From contig JAZQFC010000015.1 of the NCBI GenBank assembly GCA_045539315.1, positions 62,001 through 126,000 of the forward strand: a stretch of DNA of 64,000 nt, written 5' to 3'. The notes under the pieces are model-generated. The model had not been told where the DNA came from. It saw only the letters and a list, made by a program, of their open reading frames with translations, and did no database searches. Source of the stretch: RUG11462 sp045539315. GTDB taxonomy: Bacteria > Bacillota > Clostridia > Oscillospirales > Acutalibacteraceae. Position 1 is the stretch's first letter, and each line of letters opens with the position of its first letter. Below, in pieces: positions 41,664-51,129 of the stretch. Both the position numbers and the translations under genes were made by a program.

Positions 41664-42824
41664 TTAAAAATAAAACTCTGTTTTTGCTGGTCTTATGTCA
41701 GTTAAAGCACCTGTATAGTGGCGCAAAGTGTGTGGCTTATAAGGGTGTTTTAAACACTCTTCTTCATTAATTTCAATGCCAAGCCCTGCTTTATTTGGAA
41801 TTTTGATGTAACCGTCTTCGTACTCAAGTGATTCATTTGTAACATCTTTTCGCCAAGGGACATCAGAATACATAATTTCTAAAATGCTGAAATTTGGACA
41901 GTTTGCCGCAAGTTGCAAAGTAGCCGCATTAGCCACAGGACCTGATGGGTTGTGTGGTGCAAATGGAATGTATCTGCACTCTGCTTCTGCAGCAATCTTT
42001 TTAAGTTCCATAATACCGCCTGCGTGAGAAATATCAGGTTGTATGTAATCTGCCGCCATCATATCAAACATGCGCTTATAATCCCAACGTGTATATAGAC
42101 GCTCGCCTGCAGAAATTGAAACCGGCGATTTATCTTTAACTGCCTTTAATGCATCGAGATTATCCGGTGGAACAGGTTCTTCGAAAAACATTGGGTTAAA
42201 TTGCTCGAGTTGTTTTGCAATTTTTATACCCGTTGGAATATTAAATCTTCCGTGTCCTTCAATAAGCAAATCAACTTCATCGCCAACTGCATCTCTTACT
42301 GCACCTACGCATTTTAATGCTTTATCGAGTTCTTTATTAGAAATTTCAAGATAGTTTTTTCCAAATGGGTCCCACTTCATAGCGGTAACTCCTCGTTTTA
42401 CGGCTTGTTTTGCTTTTTGAGCAAACTCTTCCGGTTCTTTTGCCCCTGCAAACCAACCATTAACATAAATTCTTACTTTATCGTTAACCTTGCCACCTAA
42501 AAGTTGATAAACAGGTACGCCGAGAGATTTACCTAAAATATCCCAAAGCGCCATTTCAACTGCTGAAAGCGCAGACATAAGCACAGGGCCGCCTCGCCAA
42601 TAAGCATCGCGATAAATAATATGCCAATGCTTTTCAATTTCCAAAGGATTTTTGCCGACTAAATACTCTTTGATATGCTCTACTGCGCCGATGAGCGCCT
42701 TTTCTTTATATTCAAGAGTTGCTTCGCCGACACCTTCAATACCTTCATCGGTATAAACTTTTACAAAAACCCAATTTGTTCGAAAACAATCTACCGCAAA
42801 AGTTTTAATATCAGTAACTTTCAT
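41664..42824 (-). CDS. Enolase-superfamily dehydratase, D-galactonate dehydratase-like
   Basis: Mandelate racemase/muconate lactonizing enzyme fold, 386 residues. N-terminal cap (VKVYTDEGIEGVGEATLE), then barrel with metal ligands in DLLIEGHGRFN, FFEEPVPPDN and ISAGERLYTRWD, and QPDISHAGGIMELKKIA plus FAPHNPSGP near the end, which track the DgoD subgroup. GGGAGG lies upstream of the ATG at 42824 (MKVTDIKT); the frame extends further but without support. Divergent from the AraC regulator. Acid-sugar dehydration is inferred; many members act on other aldonates. Confidence 0.85.
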   Translation of the reverse strand: MKVTDIKTFAVDCFRTNWVFVKVYTDEGIEGVGEATLEYKEKALIGAVEHIKEYLVGKNPLEIEKHWHIIYRDAYWRGGPVLMSALSAVEMALWDILGKSLGVPVYQLLGGKVNDKVRIYVNGWFAGAKEPEEFAQKAKQAVKRGVTAMKWDPFGKNYLEISNKELDKALKCVGAVRDAVGDEVDLLIEGHGRFNIPTGIKIAKQLEQFNPMFFEEPVPPDNLDALKAVKDKSPVSISAGERLYTRWDYKRMFDMMAADYIQPDISHAGGIMELKKIAAEAECRYIPFAPHNPSGPVANAATLQLAANCPNFSILEIMYSDVPWRKDVTNESLEYEDGYIKIPNKAGLGIEINEEECLKHPYKPHTLRHYTGALTDIRPAKTEFYF

Positions 42825-42938
42825 TATTTTGCCTCCCATTATTGACATTTACTAAAATTATTGTATAATATATTTTATCGTATTTATATACTTATCTTAC
42901 TAAATTTATTAGATTTCTTACTGTTTTAAGGAGTAATT

Positions 42939-43745
42939 ATGAATATTCAATTACCTGAAATAGTTGCTATTGGTATTTATGATACAAAAATAGCTTTAAA
43001 AAATGTTTCTGTAACAAAAACGAGAAAGACCACAATGTTTGAAATAGAAATACCTATTGCAAATGGGGGTATCTCTCATATTAACGACGAAAGAATGCCT
43101 ATTTCCCCTGATATGATTATTTGCGCAAAGCCAGGACAAATAAGGCATACAAAAACACCTTATAAATGTTATTATATTCATATGATTTTAGAGCGTGGTG
43201 ATTTGTATGATTCGCTTATGTCTTTGCAAAATTACATAAAAACAAGTAAATTTTCAAAGTATTTAGAGATATTTAAAAAGATGTGTGAATACTATGAAAC
43301 CGCTTTAGAGCGAGATGAAATAATGCTTCAAAGTCTTATTTTGAAACTTATTTATATGTTAATTGATGATTCAAAGAGTTTAGAAATTCAAGGAAATGTA
43401 AAACAAAGCAACTACAAAACAATTGAAAAAGTTATTAAATATATTAAGGATAATATCACTGCCGATTTGTCGCTTGAAACAGTTGCTAAATATGCAGGTT
43501 TCAGTCCTATTCATTTTCACAACTGTTTTAAGGCTTCAACAGGAATGACGCTTCGTGAGTATGTTGAAGAACAACGAATAAAACGCGCAATTAATATTTT
43601 AGTGTCAACCGATAAGAGTCTTACAGACATCGCTTATGAATGTGGCTTTTCTTCGCAAAGTTATTTTAGTTTTGCATTTAAACGCAAAATGAAAATGACA
43701 CCAAGAGAGTATGTTAAACAAGTTTTAAGTAGATATGATATATAG
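42939..43745 (+). CDS. AraC-family transcriptional regulator
   Basis: 268 residues. N-terminal cupin-like sensing domain (1-150) and a C-terminal double helix-turn-helix: LETVAKYAGFSPIHFHNCFK and LTDIAYECGFSSQSYFSFAF, ending KMTPREYVKQ. Divergently placed against the dehydratase-GH16-SDR operon, so it is the likely sugar-responsive activator of that operon and perhaps of the adjacent GH2 and DUF4038 genes. RBS AAGGAG. Confidence 0.92.
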   Translation: MNIQLPEIVAIGIYDTKIALKNVSVTKTRKTTMFEIEIPIANGGISHINDERMPISPDMIICAKPGQIRHTKTPYKCYYIHMILERGDLYDSLMSLQNYIKTSKFSKYLEIFKKMCEYYETALERDEIMLQSLILKLIYMLIDDSKSLEIQGNVKQSNYKTIEKVIKYIKDNITADLSLETVAKYAGFSPIHFHNCFKASTGMTLREYVEEQRIKRAINILVSTDKSLTDIAYECGFSSQSYFSFAFKRKMKMTPREYVKQVLSRYDI

Positions 43746-43747
43746 CA

Positions 43748-43776
43748 AAAACCTCCGACTTTAAGTCAGAGGTTTT
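43748..43776 (+). terminator. Terminator between araC-type gene and beta-mannosidase
   Basis: Stem AAAACCTC-c-GACTT (43748-43761) / AAGTC-a-GAGGTTTT (43763-43776), T-run. Convergent genes end on both sides, so it can serve both. Confidence 0.75.
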
Positions 43777-43780
43777 TTAG

Positions 43781-46177
43781 TTATTTAATATCATAAACAG
43801 ATTTTAGTGTTATTGTTTTTGGGTTTCCTGAAAGAATCTTAATTCTTTTTGTTTCGCCATTAAGACTAAAATAGTTATCAGAGAAAATTGTATCATCATC
43901 TGCTAAAACTCTTATTCCATAAGCAAAAACATCTGATGAAATTTCAACTTCATCGCCTATAATTTTAGCGCTTAAAGTTGGTTTTTTAAATTCATAATGT
44001 TTTGGCGCTGTGAATAAAACACAGTCTTCGCTGACAATTTCTCCATCGACAACAAATTGATATGAAAGATAATTACTCTTATAATCAATCCCATCAAAGT
44101 TCATCTTTTCAAGCCATTTTGAAGAAAGTTTTTCTACCTTTATTTCTTGGCTACCTTGTTTGATTATCTCGCCTGTATTCTCTCGAAGTTGCCAACAAAC
44201 TGTTCCCTCTACATCATTTAATGTTTCATTAGCAACTGAAAGTCTTGCGCTAATTTCAAACGGTCTTGGCTGCTCACAAACTGCGTTACGATGAGTAGTT
44301 TCGCCAATTTCCTCGCAAGAAATCATAACAGGAGCAAAAAATCTTTTTGCAAAATACTGCAACGCTTTGTATCTGCCGAAATAGTCAATAGAAGCCCAAG
44401 AAGCAGTTGGCCAGATGTCATTTAGTTGCCAATAAACTGCGCCCATACATCTGCCGCGATTTCTTCTAAAATGTTCAACGCCATATTTAATAGCGAGCGC
44501 TTGAAGCATTTGAGAAGCATACAAAATTGTATCAAAATCTGTTGGGTATTTAAAAGTTGATGCCAAATAGTTCATTATTTTGCCATTTGCAGATGCATTT
44601 CTCTGGTGCATTTCAAATACACGAGAAAAAATGTTTCTATCTTCAGGCAATGTAAACGCTTCAACCGTTTTAAGTTCCGGGAATGACTGAAAACCAAATT
44701 CAGAAGCATATCTAAAATAGAATTTTCTATATTCGCTAAATGGTTTATTTCCGTGCCATACATCCCAATAGTGAGTGTCTCCCCTGTTTTCACTGTTAGG
44801 GTCATCATAATTACCACCGCTCGAAGGTGAAGCAGGCCAATAGAATGTATCTGGGTCACAATTCTTCATAATAGATGGAATAAAGTTTTCAAAAATTTCT
44901 AAATAATCTTTTTTGTTTTCTTCTGTGCCATCATAAACATAGTCTTTTGCGAACATTTCCATCTCGTTATTACCACACCAAAGCCCTAGACAAGCATGAT
45001 GACGAATACGAGTAACATTATCAATAATCTCTGCTCTTACATTTTCTCTAAAATGCTCGTGTGGTTTATAATGAGCGCATGCGAACATAAAGTCTTGCCA
45101 AACAACAAGGCCTAATTCATCGCAAATATCAAAGAAATCATCAAATGGGAAGAATCCACCGCCCCATACTCTTACTACATTGAAATTACAGTCTTTGCAA
45201 TGTTTAAGCAATTTATATGTACGCTCATAAGTTATTCTTGATAAAATATTGTCTTCCGGAATATAGTCTGCGCCAAAAGCGAAGAATTCAACACCATTTA
45301 CGCTATGCGCAAATTTTTCGCCATATTCGTCTTTTTCGCGAACCATTTCAAGCGTACGCAAACCGATTCTTTTACTAATACTATCAACCTTTTCGCCGTT
45401 TTCTAATAAAGCGATATTTACAGTATAAAGTGGTTGTTCGCCAAAACCATTTGGCCACCAAAGTTTTGGATTTTTAATTTCATTTTCCTCATTTGCCTTT
45501 AAAACTGAACTCTCACCATCAGGAGAAGTAATTTCAACTAAAAGTTCAGCATTACCACTAACTTTAATTTGTGGGTTTACAAAAACCTTGCCATCTTGAT
45601 GACGCTGACGAATATAAACGTCTTCTATATACGCTGAATTTTCAATAAGCAAATAAATATCTTTGAAAATACCTGCATCAGGAAGACGAGGACCCCAGTC
45701 CCAACCAAACATACAATGGGCTTTTCTTAAATGTGGAAAACCTGTCATAGCGTCAGGTGTTCCACCTAAATAATGCTCATTATGTTTTTCAACTATATAA
45801 TTAGTTGGCGAAGTAAACACAATTGAAATTGTGTTTTTCTCTTTTAATTTATCAGTTACATCAAACTTATAACTTCTGTGCATATCATAAGTTTTATCAA
45901 CTAGTTCGCCATTAATATAAATAGTTGTAACGCTATCAAGACCATCACAACAAAGATATACTTTAGCGCCTTTAACTCTTTCAAAATCAAACTCTCTTGA
46001 AAAAGTATAATCGTGGTCCATAAGAGGCAAAACTTTAAGTTCATTATCTCTGTAAAACGGGTCTTCTATTAAACCATTGTTCAACAAAAAAGAATAAACA
46101 GAACCTGGCACTGTATCATTACAGTCAAACCCGTTTCCTTTCAAGTTCCATTCGCCATTTAAAATTAGTTTTTTCAT
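43781..46177 (-). CDS. GH2-family beta-mannosidase-like hydrolase
   Basis: 798-residue GH2 enzyme. N-terminal jelly-roll (LNGEWNLKG, DTVPGSVYSFLL, TIYINGELVDKTYDMHRSY), barrel with WGGGFFPFDDFFDICDELG, acid/base Glu in LWCGNNEMEMF and nucleophile Glu in YASEFGFQSFPE, and the mannosidase-typical GRCMGAVYWQLNDIWPTASW. The frame opens at 46270, but GGAG precedes the ATG at 46177 (MKKLILNGEW) and a promoter lies at 46209-46237. No signal peptide: cytoplasmic, trimming beta-mannosides or related oligosaccharides. Confidence 0.9.
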   Translation of the reverse strand: MKKLILNGEWNLKGNGFDCNDTVPGSVYSFLLNNGLIEDPFYRDNELKVLPLMDHDYTFSREFDFERVKGAKVYLCCDGLDSVTTIYINGELVDKTYDMHRSYKFDVTDKLKEKNTISIVFTSPTNYIVEKHNEHYLGGTPDAMTGFPHLRKAHCMFGWDWGPRLPDAGIFKDIYLLIENSAYIEDVYIRQRHQDGKVFVNPQIKVSGNAELLVEITSPDGESSVLKANEENEIKNPKLWWPNGFGEQPLYTVNIALLENGEKVDSISKRIGLRTLEMVREKDEYGEKFAHSVNGVEFFAFGADYIPEDNILSRITYERTYKLLKHCKDCNFNVVRVWGGGFFPFDDFFDICDELGLVVWQDFMFACAHYKPHEHFRENVRAEIIDNVTRIRHHACLGLWCGNNEMEMFAKDYVYDGTEENKKDYLEIFENFIPSIMKNCDPDTFYWPASPSSGGNYDDPNSENRGDTHYWDVWHGNKPFSEYRKFYFRYASEFGFQSFPELKTVEAFTLPEDRNIFSRVFEMHQRNASANGKIMNYLASTFKYPTDFDTILYASQMLQALAIKYGVEHFRRNRGRCMGAVYWQLNDIWPTASWASIDYFGRYKALQYFAKRFFAPVMISCEEIGETTHRNAVCEQPRPFEISARLSVANETLNDVEGTVCWQLRENTGEIIKQGSQEIKVEKLSSKWLEKMNFDGIDYKSNYLSYQFVVDGEIVSEDCVLFTAPKHYEFKKPTLSAKIIGDEVEISSDVFAYGIRVLADDDTIFSDNYFSLNGETKRIKILSGNPKTITLKSVYDIK

Positions 46178-46208
46178 AATTTTTCTCCATATTTTATACT
46201 TTGTGTTG

Positions 46209-46237
46209 ATAATAACACTAAAGTAATTAAATTTCAA
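46209..46237 (-). promoter_or_regulatory. beta-mannosidase gene promoter
   Basis: On the minus strand TTGAAA (46237-46232), 17-base spacer, TATTAT (46214-46209), 31 bases before the ATG. Confidence 0.7.
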
Positions 46238-46324
46238 GAGGAAAATAAGAATTTTATGTAGAAAAATCAATATAAATATGATAATATATTTTTATAATAA
46301 TTTTTATCTTTTAGGAGAAATATT

Positions 46325-48187
46325 ATGCCTTTTTTACCACTTTATAAAAAAGAAATGAATGATTACGGTTGGGATAGACCTGACTTTATTATTGTTACGG
46401 GGGACGCTTATGTTGACCACCCTTCTTTTGGTACTGCAATTATTTCTCGTGTTTTAGAAAGTGAAGGGTTTAAAGTTTGCATTATTTCTCAACCAAGAAG
46501 TGATGAAGATTATAAACGATTCGGTAAACCTAGACTCGGCTTTTTAGTTAACAGTGGTAATATCGACTCGATGGTGGCGCATTATACTGCTGCTAAACGC
46601 AAACGTAGTGATGACGCTTATACCCCTGGTGGAAAGGCAGGCGCTCGTCCTGATAGAGCGGTTATTGTTTATTGTAAAGCAATAAGAAGGCTTTTTGGCG
46701 ACGTAGCAATTGCTATTGGTGGTATTGAAGCATCGCTTCGCAGATTTGCGCATTATGATTATTGGGACGATAAAGTGCGCCCTTCAATTTTAATTGATTC
46801 TACTGCCGATTTGCTAATGTATGGTATGGGCGAAAAACACATTGTAGAAATTGCTAAAAGGCTTGATAATGGCGAGAGTATTCAAGATTTAACCGATATT
46901 AAAGGCACTTGTTACGCAGTAAAAACCCACGATTACAAGCCTATGCCTGTTAAAGAATGCCCTAGTTTTGAGGCGGTTTCAAAAGATGATGAGCAGTCTA
47001 AAGAAAAGTATGCTATTTCTTGTAAAATTCAACAACAAGAACATGACGCGGTTAGTGGTAAAACTGTTATTCAACGCCACGGCGATAGAATTGTAATTCA
47101 AAATCCGCCTATGCCACCACTTGAAACTGATGAGATGGACAAGGTTTATTCTCTGCCGTTTATGCGTTCATATCACCCTTCTTACGAAGCCCTCGGCGGT
47201 GTGCCAGGCATTGAAGAAGTTAAGTTTTCTATCATTCATAACCGTGGGTGTTTTGGCGCTTGTAATTTTTGTGCTCTCGCTTATCATCAAGGCAGAAGAA
47301 TAAGCACAAGAAGTCACGAATCGGTTATTGATGAGGCTAAAAAGATTACTGAAATGCCTGATTTTAAAGGCTATATTCACGATGTTGGTGGACCTACTGC
47401 AAACTTTAGAAATGACGCTTGTGTTTCACAAAAAAACAAAGGTGTTTGTAAAGATAAAAAGTGCCTTGCGCCATCAATTTGCAAGGCGGTTGAAGTTGAC
47501 CATAGCGATTATTTGAGTTTGATGAGAAAATTGAGAAAACTGCCGAAAATTAAAAAAGTTTTTATTCGTTCAGGTATTCGATTTGATTATCTTGTTGCAG
47601 ATAAGGACGAATCTTTTTTCAAAGAACTTGTTGAACATCATATAAGTGGTCAATTAAAAGTTGCGCCTGAACATTGCTCTAATAATGTTCTAAAAAGAAT
47701 GGGCAAACCACCTGTTGAGATTTATAATAAATTTAAAAAGAGATTTTATGAACTCACACAAGGCATTGGCAAAAAACAGTATTTAGTGCCATATTTAATG
47801 TCTTCCCACCCTGGTAGTACAATAAACGATGCTATTGAGTTGGCTTTATTTTTGAAAAAAGAGGGGTTGCACCCTGAACAAGTGCAGGACTTCTACCCTA
47901 CTCCCGGTACTGTTTCGACTTGTATGTTTTACACGGGGCTTGACCCATATACAATGGAAAAAGTTTATGTGCCAAAAACGCAAAAAGAAAAAGCAGAGCA
48001 AAGAGCACTGCTTCAGTATTATCGCCCTGAAAATCGAGCATTGGTGCTTTCTGCATTAAAGCGAGCAGGCAGATATGATTTGATAGGGACAGGCAAAAAC
48101 TGTCTTGTAGCCCCTGATAAACAACAAAACAATAAACCTAAAAAGTTTGATAAATACAAGAAAAAGAATAATAAAAAAAGAAGATAA
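46325..48187 (+). CDS. YgiQ-family radical SAM protein
   Basis: 620 residues. N-terminal PFLPLYKKEMNDYGWDRPDFI and VTGDAYVDHPSFG are the YgiQ signature; the radical SAM cluster motif is CFGACNFCALAYHQGR near residue 300. C-terminal GSTINDAIELALFLK and DFYPTPGT follow, then a Lys-rich tail. Biochemical function is unknown, although the family is widespread in anaerobes. RBS TTAGGAG. Confidence 0.92.
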   Translation: MPFLPLYKKEMNDYGWDRPDFIIVTGDAYVDHPSFGTAIISRVLESEGFKVCIISQPRSDEDYKRFGKPRLGFLVNSGNIDSMVAHYTAAKRKRSDDAYTPGGKAGARPDRAVIVYCKAIRRLFGDVAIAIGGIEASLRRFAHYDYWDDKVRPSILIDSTADLLMYGMGEKHIVEIAKRLDNGESIQDLTDIKGTCYAVKTHDYKPMPVKECPSFEAVSKDDEQSKEKYAISCKIQQQEHDAVSGKTVIQRHGDRIVIQNPPMPPLETDEMDKVYSLPFMRSYHPSYEALGGVPGIEEVKFSIIHNRGCFGACNFCALAYHQGRRISTRSHESVIDEAKKITEMPDFKGYIHDVGGPTANFRNDACVSQKNKGVCKDKKCLAPSICKAVEVDHSDYLSLMRKLRKLPKIKKVFIRSGIRFDYLVADKDESFFKELVEHHISGQLKVAPEHCSNNVLKRMGKPPVEIYNKFKKRFYELTQGIGKKQYLVPYLMSSHPGSTINDAIELALFLKKEGLHPEQVQDFYPTPGTVSTCMFYTGLDPYTMEKVYVPKTQKEKAEQRALLQYYRPENRALVLSALKRAGRYDLIGTGKNCLVAPDKQQNNKPKKFDKYKKKNNKKRR

Positions 48188-48190
48188 AAT

Positions 48191-48227
48191 AAACCCCTGA
48201 CTTAAATTTTCAAGTCAGGGGTGTTTT
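48191..48227 (+). terminator. ygiQ terminator
   Basis: Stem CCCCTGACTT (about 48193-48202) / AAGTCAGGGG (about 48211-48220), then TGTTTTT. Confidence 0.85.
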
Positions 48228-48237
48228 TAACAATTTT

Positions 48238-48323
48238 GTCATTCTGAACGAAACGAAGTGAAGTTGAAGAATCTTTTCTTGAGATTTTTAGTAGAGATTC
48301 CTCGACTACGCTCGGAATGACAC
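48238..48323. repeat. Dispersed inverted-repeat element (GTCATTCTGA family)
   Basis: Left arm GTCATTCTGAACG...GAAGAATCT and right arm AGATTCCTCGACTACGCTCG followed by GAATGAC are imperfect inverted copies around a short AT-rich centre. No coding sequence. A half copy with the same right end lies at 33498-33530. Sequences of this type are scattered through many bacterial genomes. Confidence 0.75.
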
Positions 48324-48348
48324 GATTATAATATTATAGATAGAAAAC

Positions 48349-48367
48349 GGGAGCGCAATGCGCTCCC
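48349..48367 (-). terminator. valS terminator
   Basis: Perfect stem GGGAGCGC (48349-48356) / GCGCTCCC (48360-48367), followed on the minus strand by GTTTTCT; 18 bases after the valS stop. Confidence 0.75.
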
Positions 48368-48384
48368 TTACTAATTTTATTACA

Positions 48385-50997
48385 TTATAATTTTGCTAAC
48401 TGCTCGTCGATAAGGGCGATTTGAGATTTCATTTCAACCGCTTTTTCTTTCTCTGATTCAACTACATTTGCAGGCGCTTTTGCCAAGAAACCTTCGTTTG
48501 AAAGTTTTCTTTCAGTCAACTCCAACTTCTTAATAATCGCGTCTTTCTCTTTATTAAGACGAGCGCGCTCTGCCTCAAAATCAACCAATTCGCCGAGTGG
48601 AATATAAATTGTAGCGTCATTTGTAACGATAGAAACTGCGTTTTCAATAGTATGATTTTCTGCTACTTGCACTTCAGAGCCGCTAGCGAGTTTTGCAATA
48701 ACTGCGCTTGAAGTTTCAAAAATATCTTGTTTTGCAGTTGCAATATAAATTGCCGCCTTTTTAGAAGGAGCAACATTCATCTCGCTTCTGCGAGTTCTAA
48801 TTGCTTTTACCGCTGACATAATGCTTTCAAACTGCTCTTCTTCTTTTGCGAAATTCAAGTTTTCATCATACTCTACCCAGTCGCTAATCATAATTGATTC
48901 GCCATCGTGTGGTAATGACTGCCAGATTTCTTCTGTAATAAATGGCATAAATGGGTGCAAAAGTTTCATACAACCACTCATAACATATACTAAAACTGCT
49001 TTTGCAGTAGCACTATCTTCGCCATTTAATCTGATTTTTGCGATTTCAATATACCAGTCGCAGAAAACATCCCATATAAAATCATACAATTTTTGAACGG
49101 CAAGACCGAGTTCAAATTTTTCAAGATTATCAGTTACTTCTTTAGCCAAAGTATTAAATTTAGAAATAATCCATTTATCTTCAACTGCTAAATTTTCAGG
49201 AATATAAGGCGCAGGTTCGTTTTCATCAAGGTTCATCAAGATAAATCTTGCCGCATTCCAAATTTTATTAGCAAAGTTACGAGATGCCTCTACCCTTTCA
49301 GGTAAGTATCTCATATCATTACCAGGGCTGTTACCTGTTGCAAGTGTAAATCGAAGCGCATCTGCACCATATTTGTCAATTTCTTGCAATGGGTCAACAC
49401 CATTACCCAAAGATTTTGACATTTTTCTACCCTGTGGGTCTCTTACAAGACCGTGAATAAGAACGGTTGAGAATGGTGGTTTGCCCATATGCTCAATACC
49501 GGAGAACATCATTCTAATTACCCAGAAGAAGATAATATCATAACCGGTAACTAATGTTGAAGTTGGATAGAAATAGTCAAGTTCTTCTGTTTTGTCAGGC
49601 CAACCGAGTGTTGAGAATGGCCATAATGCAGAACTAAACCATGTATCAAGAGTATCAGGGTCTTGAGTTACATTTTTGCTGCCGCATTTTGTACAAGTAT
49701 CAACATCATCTTTAGATACGATAACTTCGCCACAGTCTGCGCAGTAGTAAACAGGAATTCTATGTCCCCACCAAAGTTGACGAGAGATACACCAGTCTTT
49801 AATATTCTCAAGCCAATGGAAATAGATTTTATCAAATCTTTCAGGAACAAACTTTGTTTCGCCATTTTTTACTGCCTCAATTGCAGGGCGCGCCAATGGT
49901 TCCATTTTAACAAACCATTGTTTTGAAACTCTTGGCTCAACAGTAGTTGAACAACGATAGCAAGTACCAACATTGTGAGCATGGTCCTCAATTTTAACAA
50001 GGAAACCGCCTTCTTCAAGGTCTTTAACAATGGCTTTTCTAGCCTCGTATCTATCTAAACCTGCATATTTTGGATAATCTTCAGTAATATGAGCGTCATC
50101 AGTCATAACATTGATAATAGGAAGATTATGACGAAGACCTACTTCAAAGTCATTAGGGTCGTGAGCAGGGGTGATTTTAACAACACCTGTTCCAAAATCA
50201 ACTGCAACATAATCATCTGCTACAACAGGAATTTCTCTGCCTACAAGTGGCAAAGTAACTGTTTTGCCGATGATTTCTTTATATCTTTCATCATTTGGGT
50301 TAACTGCCACTGCAGTATCGCCAAGCAATGTTTCAGGACGAGTTGTTGCAAGTTCAACAAAGCCACTGCCATCTGTGAGTGGATAACGAAGATGCCAGAA
50401 TTTGCCCGCTTGGTCTTCATACTCAACCTCTGCATCTGAAATAGAAGTAAGACATTTTGGACACCAGTTAATAATTCTCTCTCCGCGATAAATAAGACCT
50501 TTTTCATATAGGTTTACAAACACTTCTTTAACCGCTTTATTACAGCCTTCGTCCATAGTAAAGCGTTCTCTTTTCCAGTCACAAGATGAGCCCATCTTTT
50601 TAAGTTGCTCAATAATTCTGCCACCGTATTGCTCTTTCCATTCCCAAGCGCGCTCTAAAAAGCCCTCACGGCCGAGTTCTTCTTTAGTAATACCCTCTTC
50701 GCGCATTTTTTCAACAATTTTAGCCTCTGTTGCAATAGATGCGTGGTCAGTACCAGGCAACCAAAGTGTTGAATAACCTTGCATTCTTTTAAAACGAATC
50801 AAAATATCCTGCAAAGTATTATCAAGCGCATGGCCCATATGCAATTGACCTGTAATGTTTGGCGGTGGAATAACTATAGTATAAGGCTTTTTCTTTGCAT
50901 CAACTTCTGCATGAAAATAATCGCCCTCTAACCAGAATTTATAGGTGCGGTCTTCTACCTCACCAGGATTATATTGTTTTGCTAGTTCTTTAGCCAT
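48385..50997 (-). CDS. valS: Valyl-tRNA synthetase
   Basis: Class I aminoacyl-tRNA synthetase charging tRNA-Val. HIGH-type motif in PPNITGQLHMGHAL near residue 45, editing (CP1) domain with ATTRPETLLGDTAVAVNP, KMSKS motif in GRKMSKSLGNGVDP, anticodon-binding domain, and the C-terminal coiled-coil tRNA arm (EAERARLNKEKDAIIKKLEL). Length 870 residues. The leader is too short for a T-box; the promoter is about 40 bases from the ATG. Confidence 0.98.
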   Translation of the reverse strand: MAKELAKQYNPGEVEDRTYKFWLEGDYFHAEVDAKKKPYTIVIPPPNITGQLHMGHALDNTLQDILIRFKRMQGYSTLWLPGTDHASIATEAKIVEKMREEGITKEELGREGFLERAWEWKEQYGGRIIEQLKKMGSSCDWKRERFTMDEGCNKAVKEVFVNLYEKGLIYRGERIINWCPKCLTSISDAEVEYEDQAGKFWHLRYPLTDGSGFVELATTRPETLLGDTAVAVNPNDERYKEIIGKTVTLPLVGREIPVVADDYVAVDFGTGVVKITPAHDPNDFEVGLRHNLPIINVMTDDAHITEDYPKYAGLDRYEARKAIVKDLEEGGFLVKIEDHAHNVGTCYRCSTTVEPRVSKQWFVKMEPLARPAIEAVKNGETKFVPERFDKIYFHWLENIKDWCISRQLWWGHRIPVYYCADCGEVIVSKDDVDTCTKCGSKNVTQDPDTLDTWFSSALWPFSTLGWPDKTEELDYFYPTSTLVTGYDIIFFWVIRMMFSGIEHMGKPPFSTVLIHGLVRDPQGRKMSKSLGNGVDPLQEIDKYGADALRFTLATGNSPGNDMRYLPERVEASRNFANKIWNAARFILMNLDENEPAPYIPENLAVEDKWIISKFNTLAKEVTDNLEKFELGLAVQKLYDFIWDVFCDWYIEIAKIRLNGEDSATAKAVLVYVMSGCMKLLHPFMPFITEEIWQSLPHDGESIMISDWVEYDENLNFAKEEEQFESIMSAVKAIRTRRSEMNVAPSKKAAIYIATAKQDIFETSSAVIAKLASGSEVQVAENHTIENAVSIVTNDATIYIPLGELVDFEAERARLNKEKDAIIKKLELTERKLSNEGFLAKAPANVVESEKEKAVEMKSQIALIDEQLAKL

Positions 50998-51036
50998 AAA
51001 ATAATACTTCCTTTAATTTAATTTACAATTATATTT

Positions 51037-51065
51037 ATAATAACATTATTTTAATATATTTTCAA
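51037..51065 (-). promoter_or_regulatory. valS promoter
   Basis: On the minus strand TTGAAA (51065-51060), 17-base spacer, TATTAT (51042-51037). Confidence 0.7.
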
Positions 51066-51076
51066 GTATAAAAAGC

Positions 51077-51108
51077 AAAAACATCAAGCAAAAATGCTTG
51101 ATGTTTTT
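51077..51108 (-). terminator. Terminator of the GH106-like gene
   Basis: Perfect 14-bp stem AAAAACATCAAGCA (51077-51090) / TGCTTGATGTTTTT (51095-51108), 4-base loop, followed on the minus strand by GCTTTTTATA. Confidence 0.85.
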
Positions 51109-51129
51109 AAAATTTTACACTATTCAATA

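Noticed and set aside
40049..42824. The SDR-GH16-dehydratase group as a horizontally acquired island.
   Set aside because: Base composition and codon use look like the surroundings, and no integrase, transposase or direct repeats bound it.
42849..42938. Promoters in the divergent region between the dehydratase and AraC genes.
   Set aside because: The region is rich in TATA-like hexamers, but none has a matching -35 at proper spacing; AraC-activated promoters often lack one, so no site is called.
46178..46270. 31-residue hydrophobic extension of the beta-mannosidase, which could pass for a signal peptide.
   Set aside because: It is encoded across the gene's own promoter, has no RBS, and the ATG at 46177 gives the normal GH2 start.
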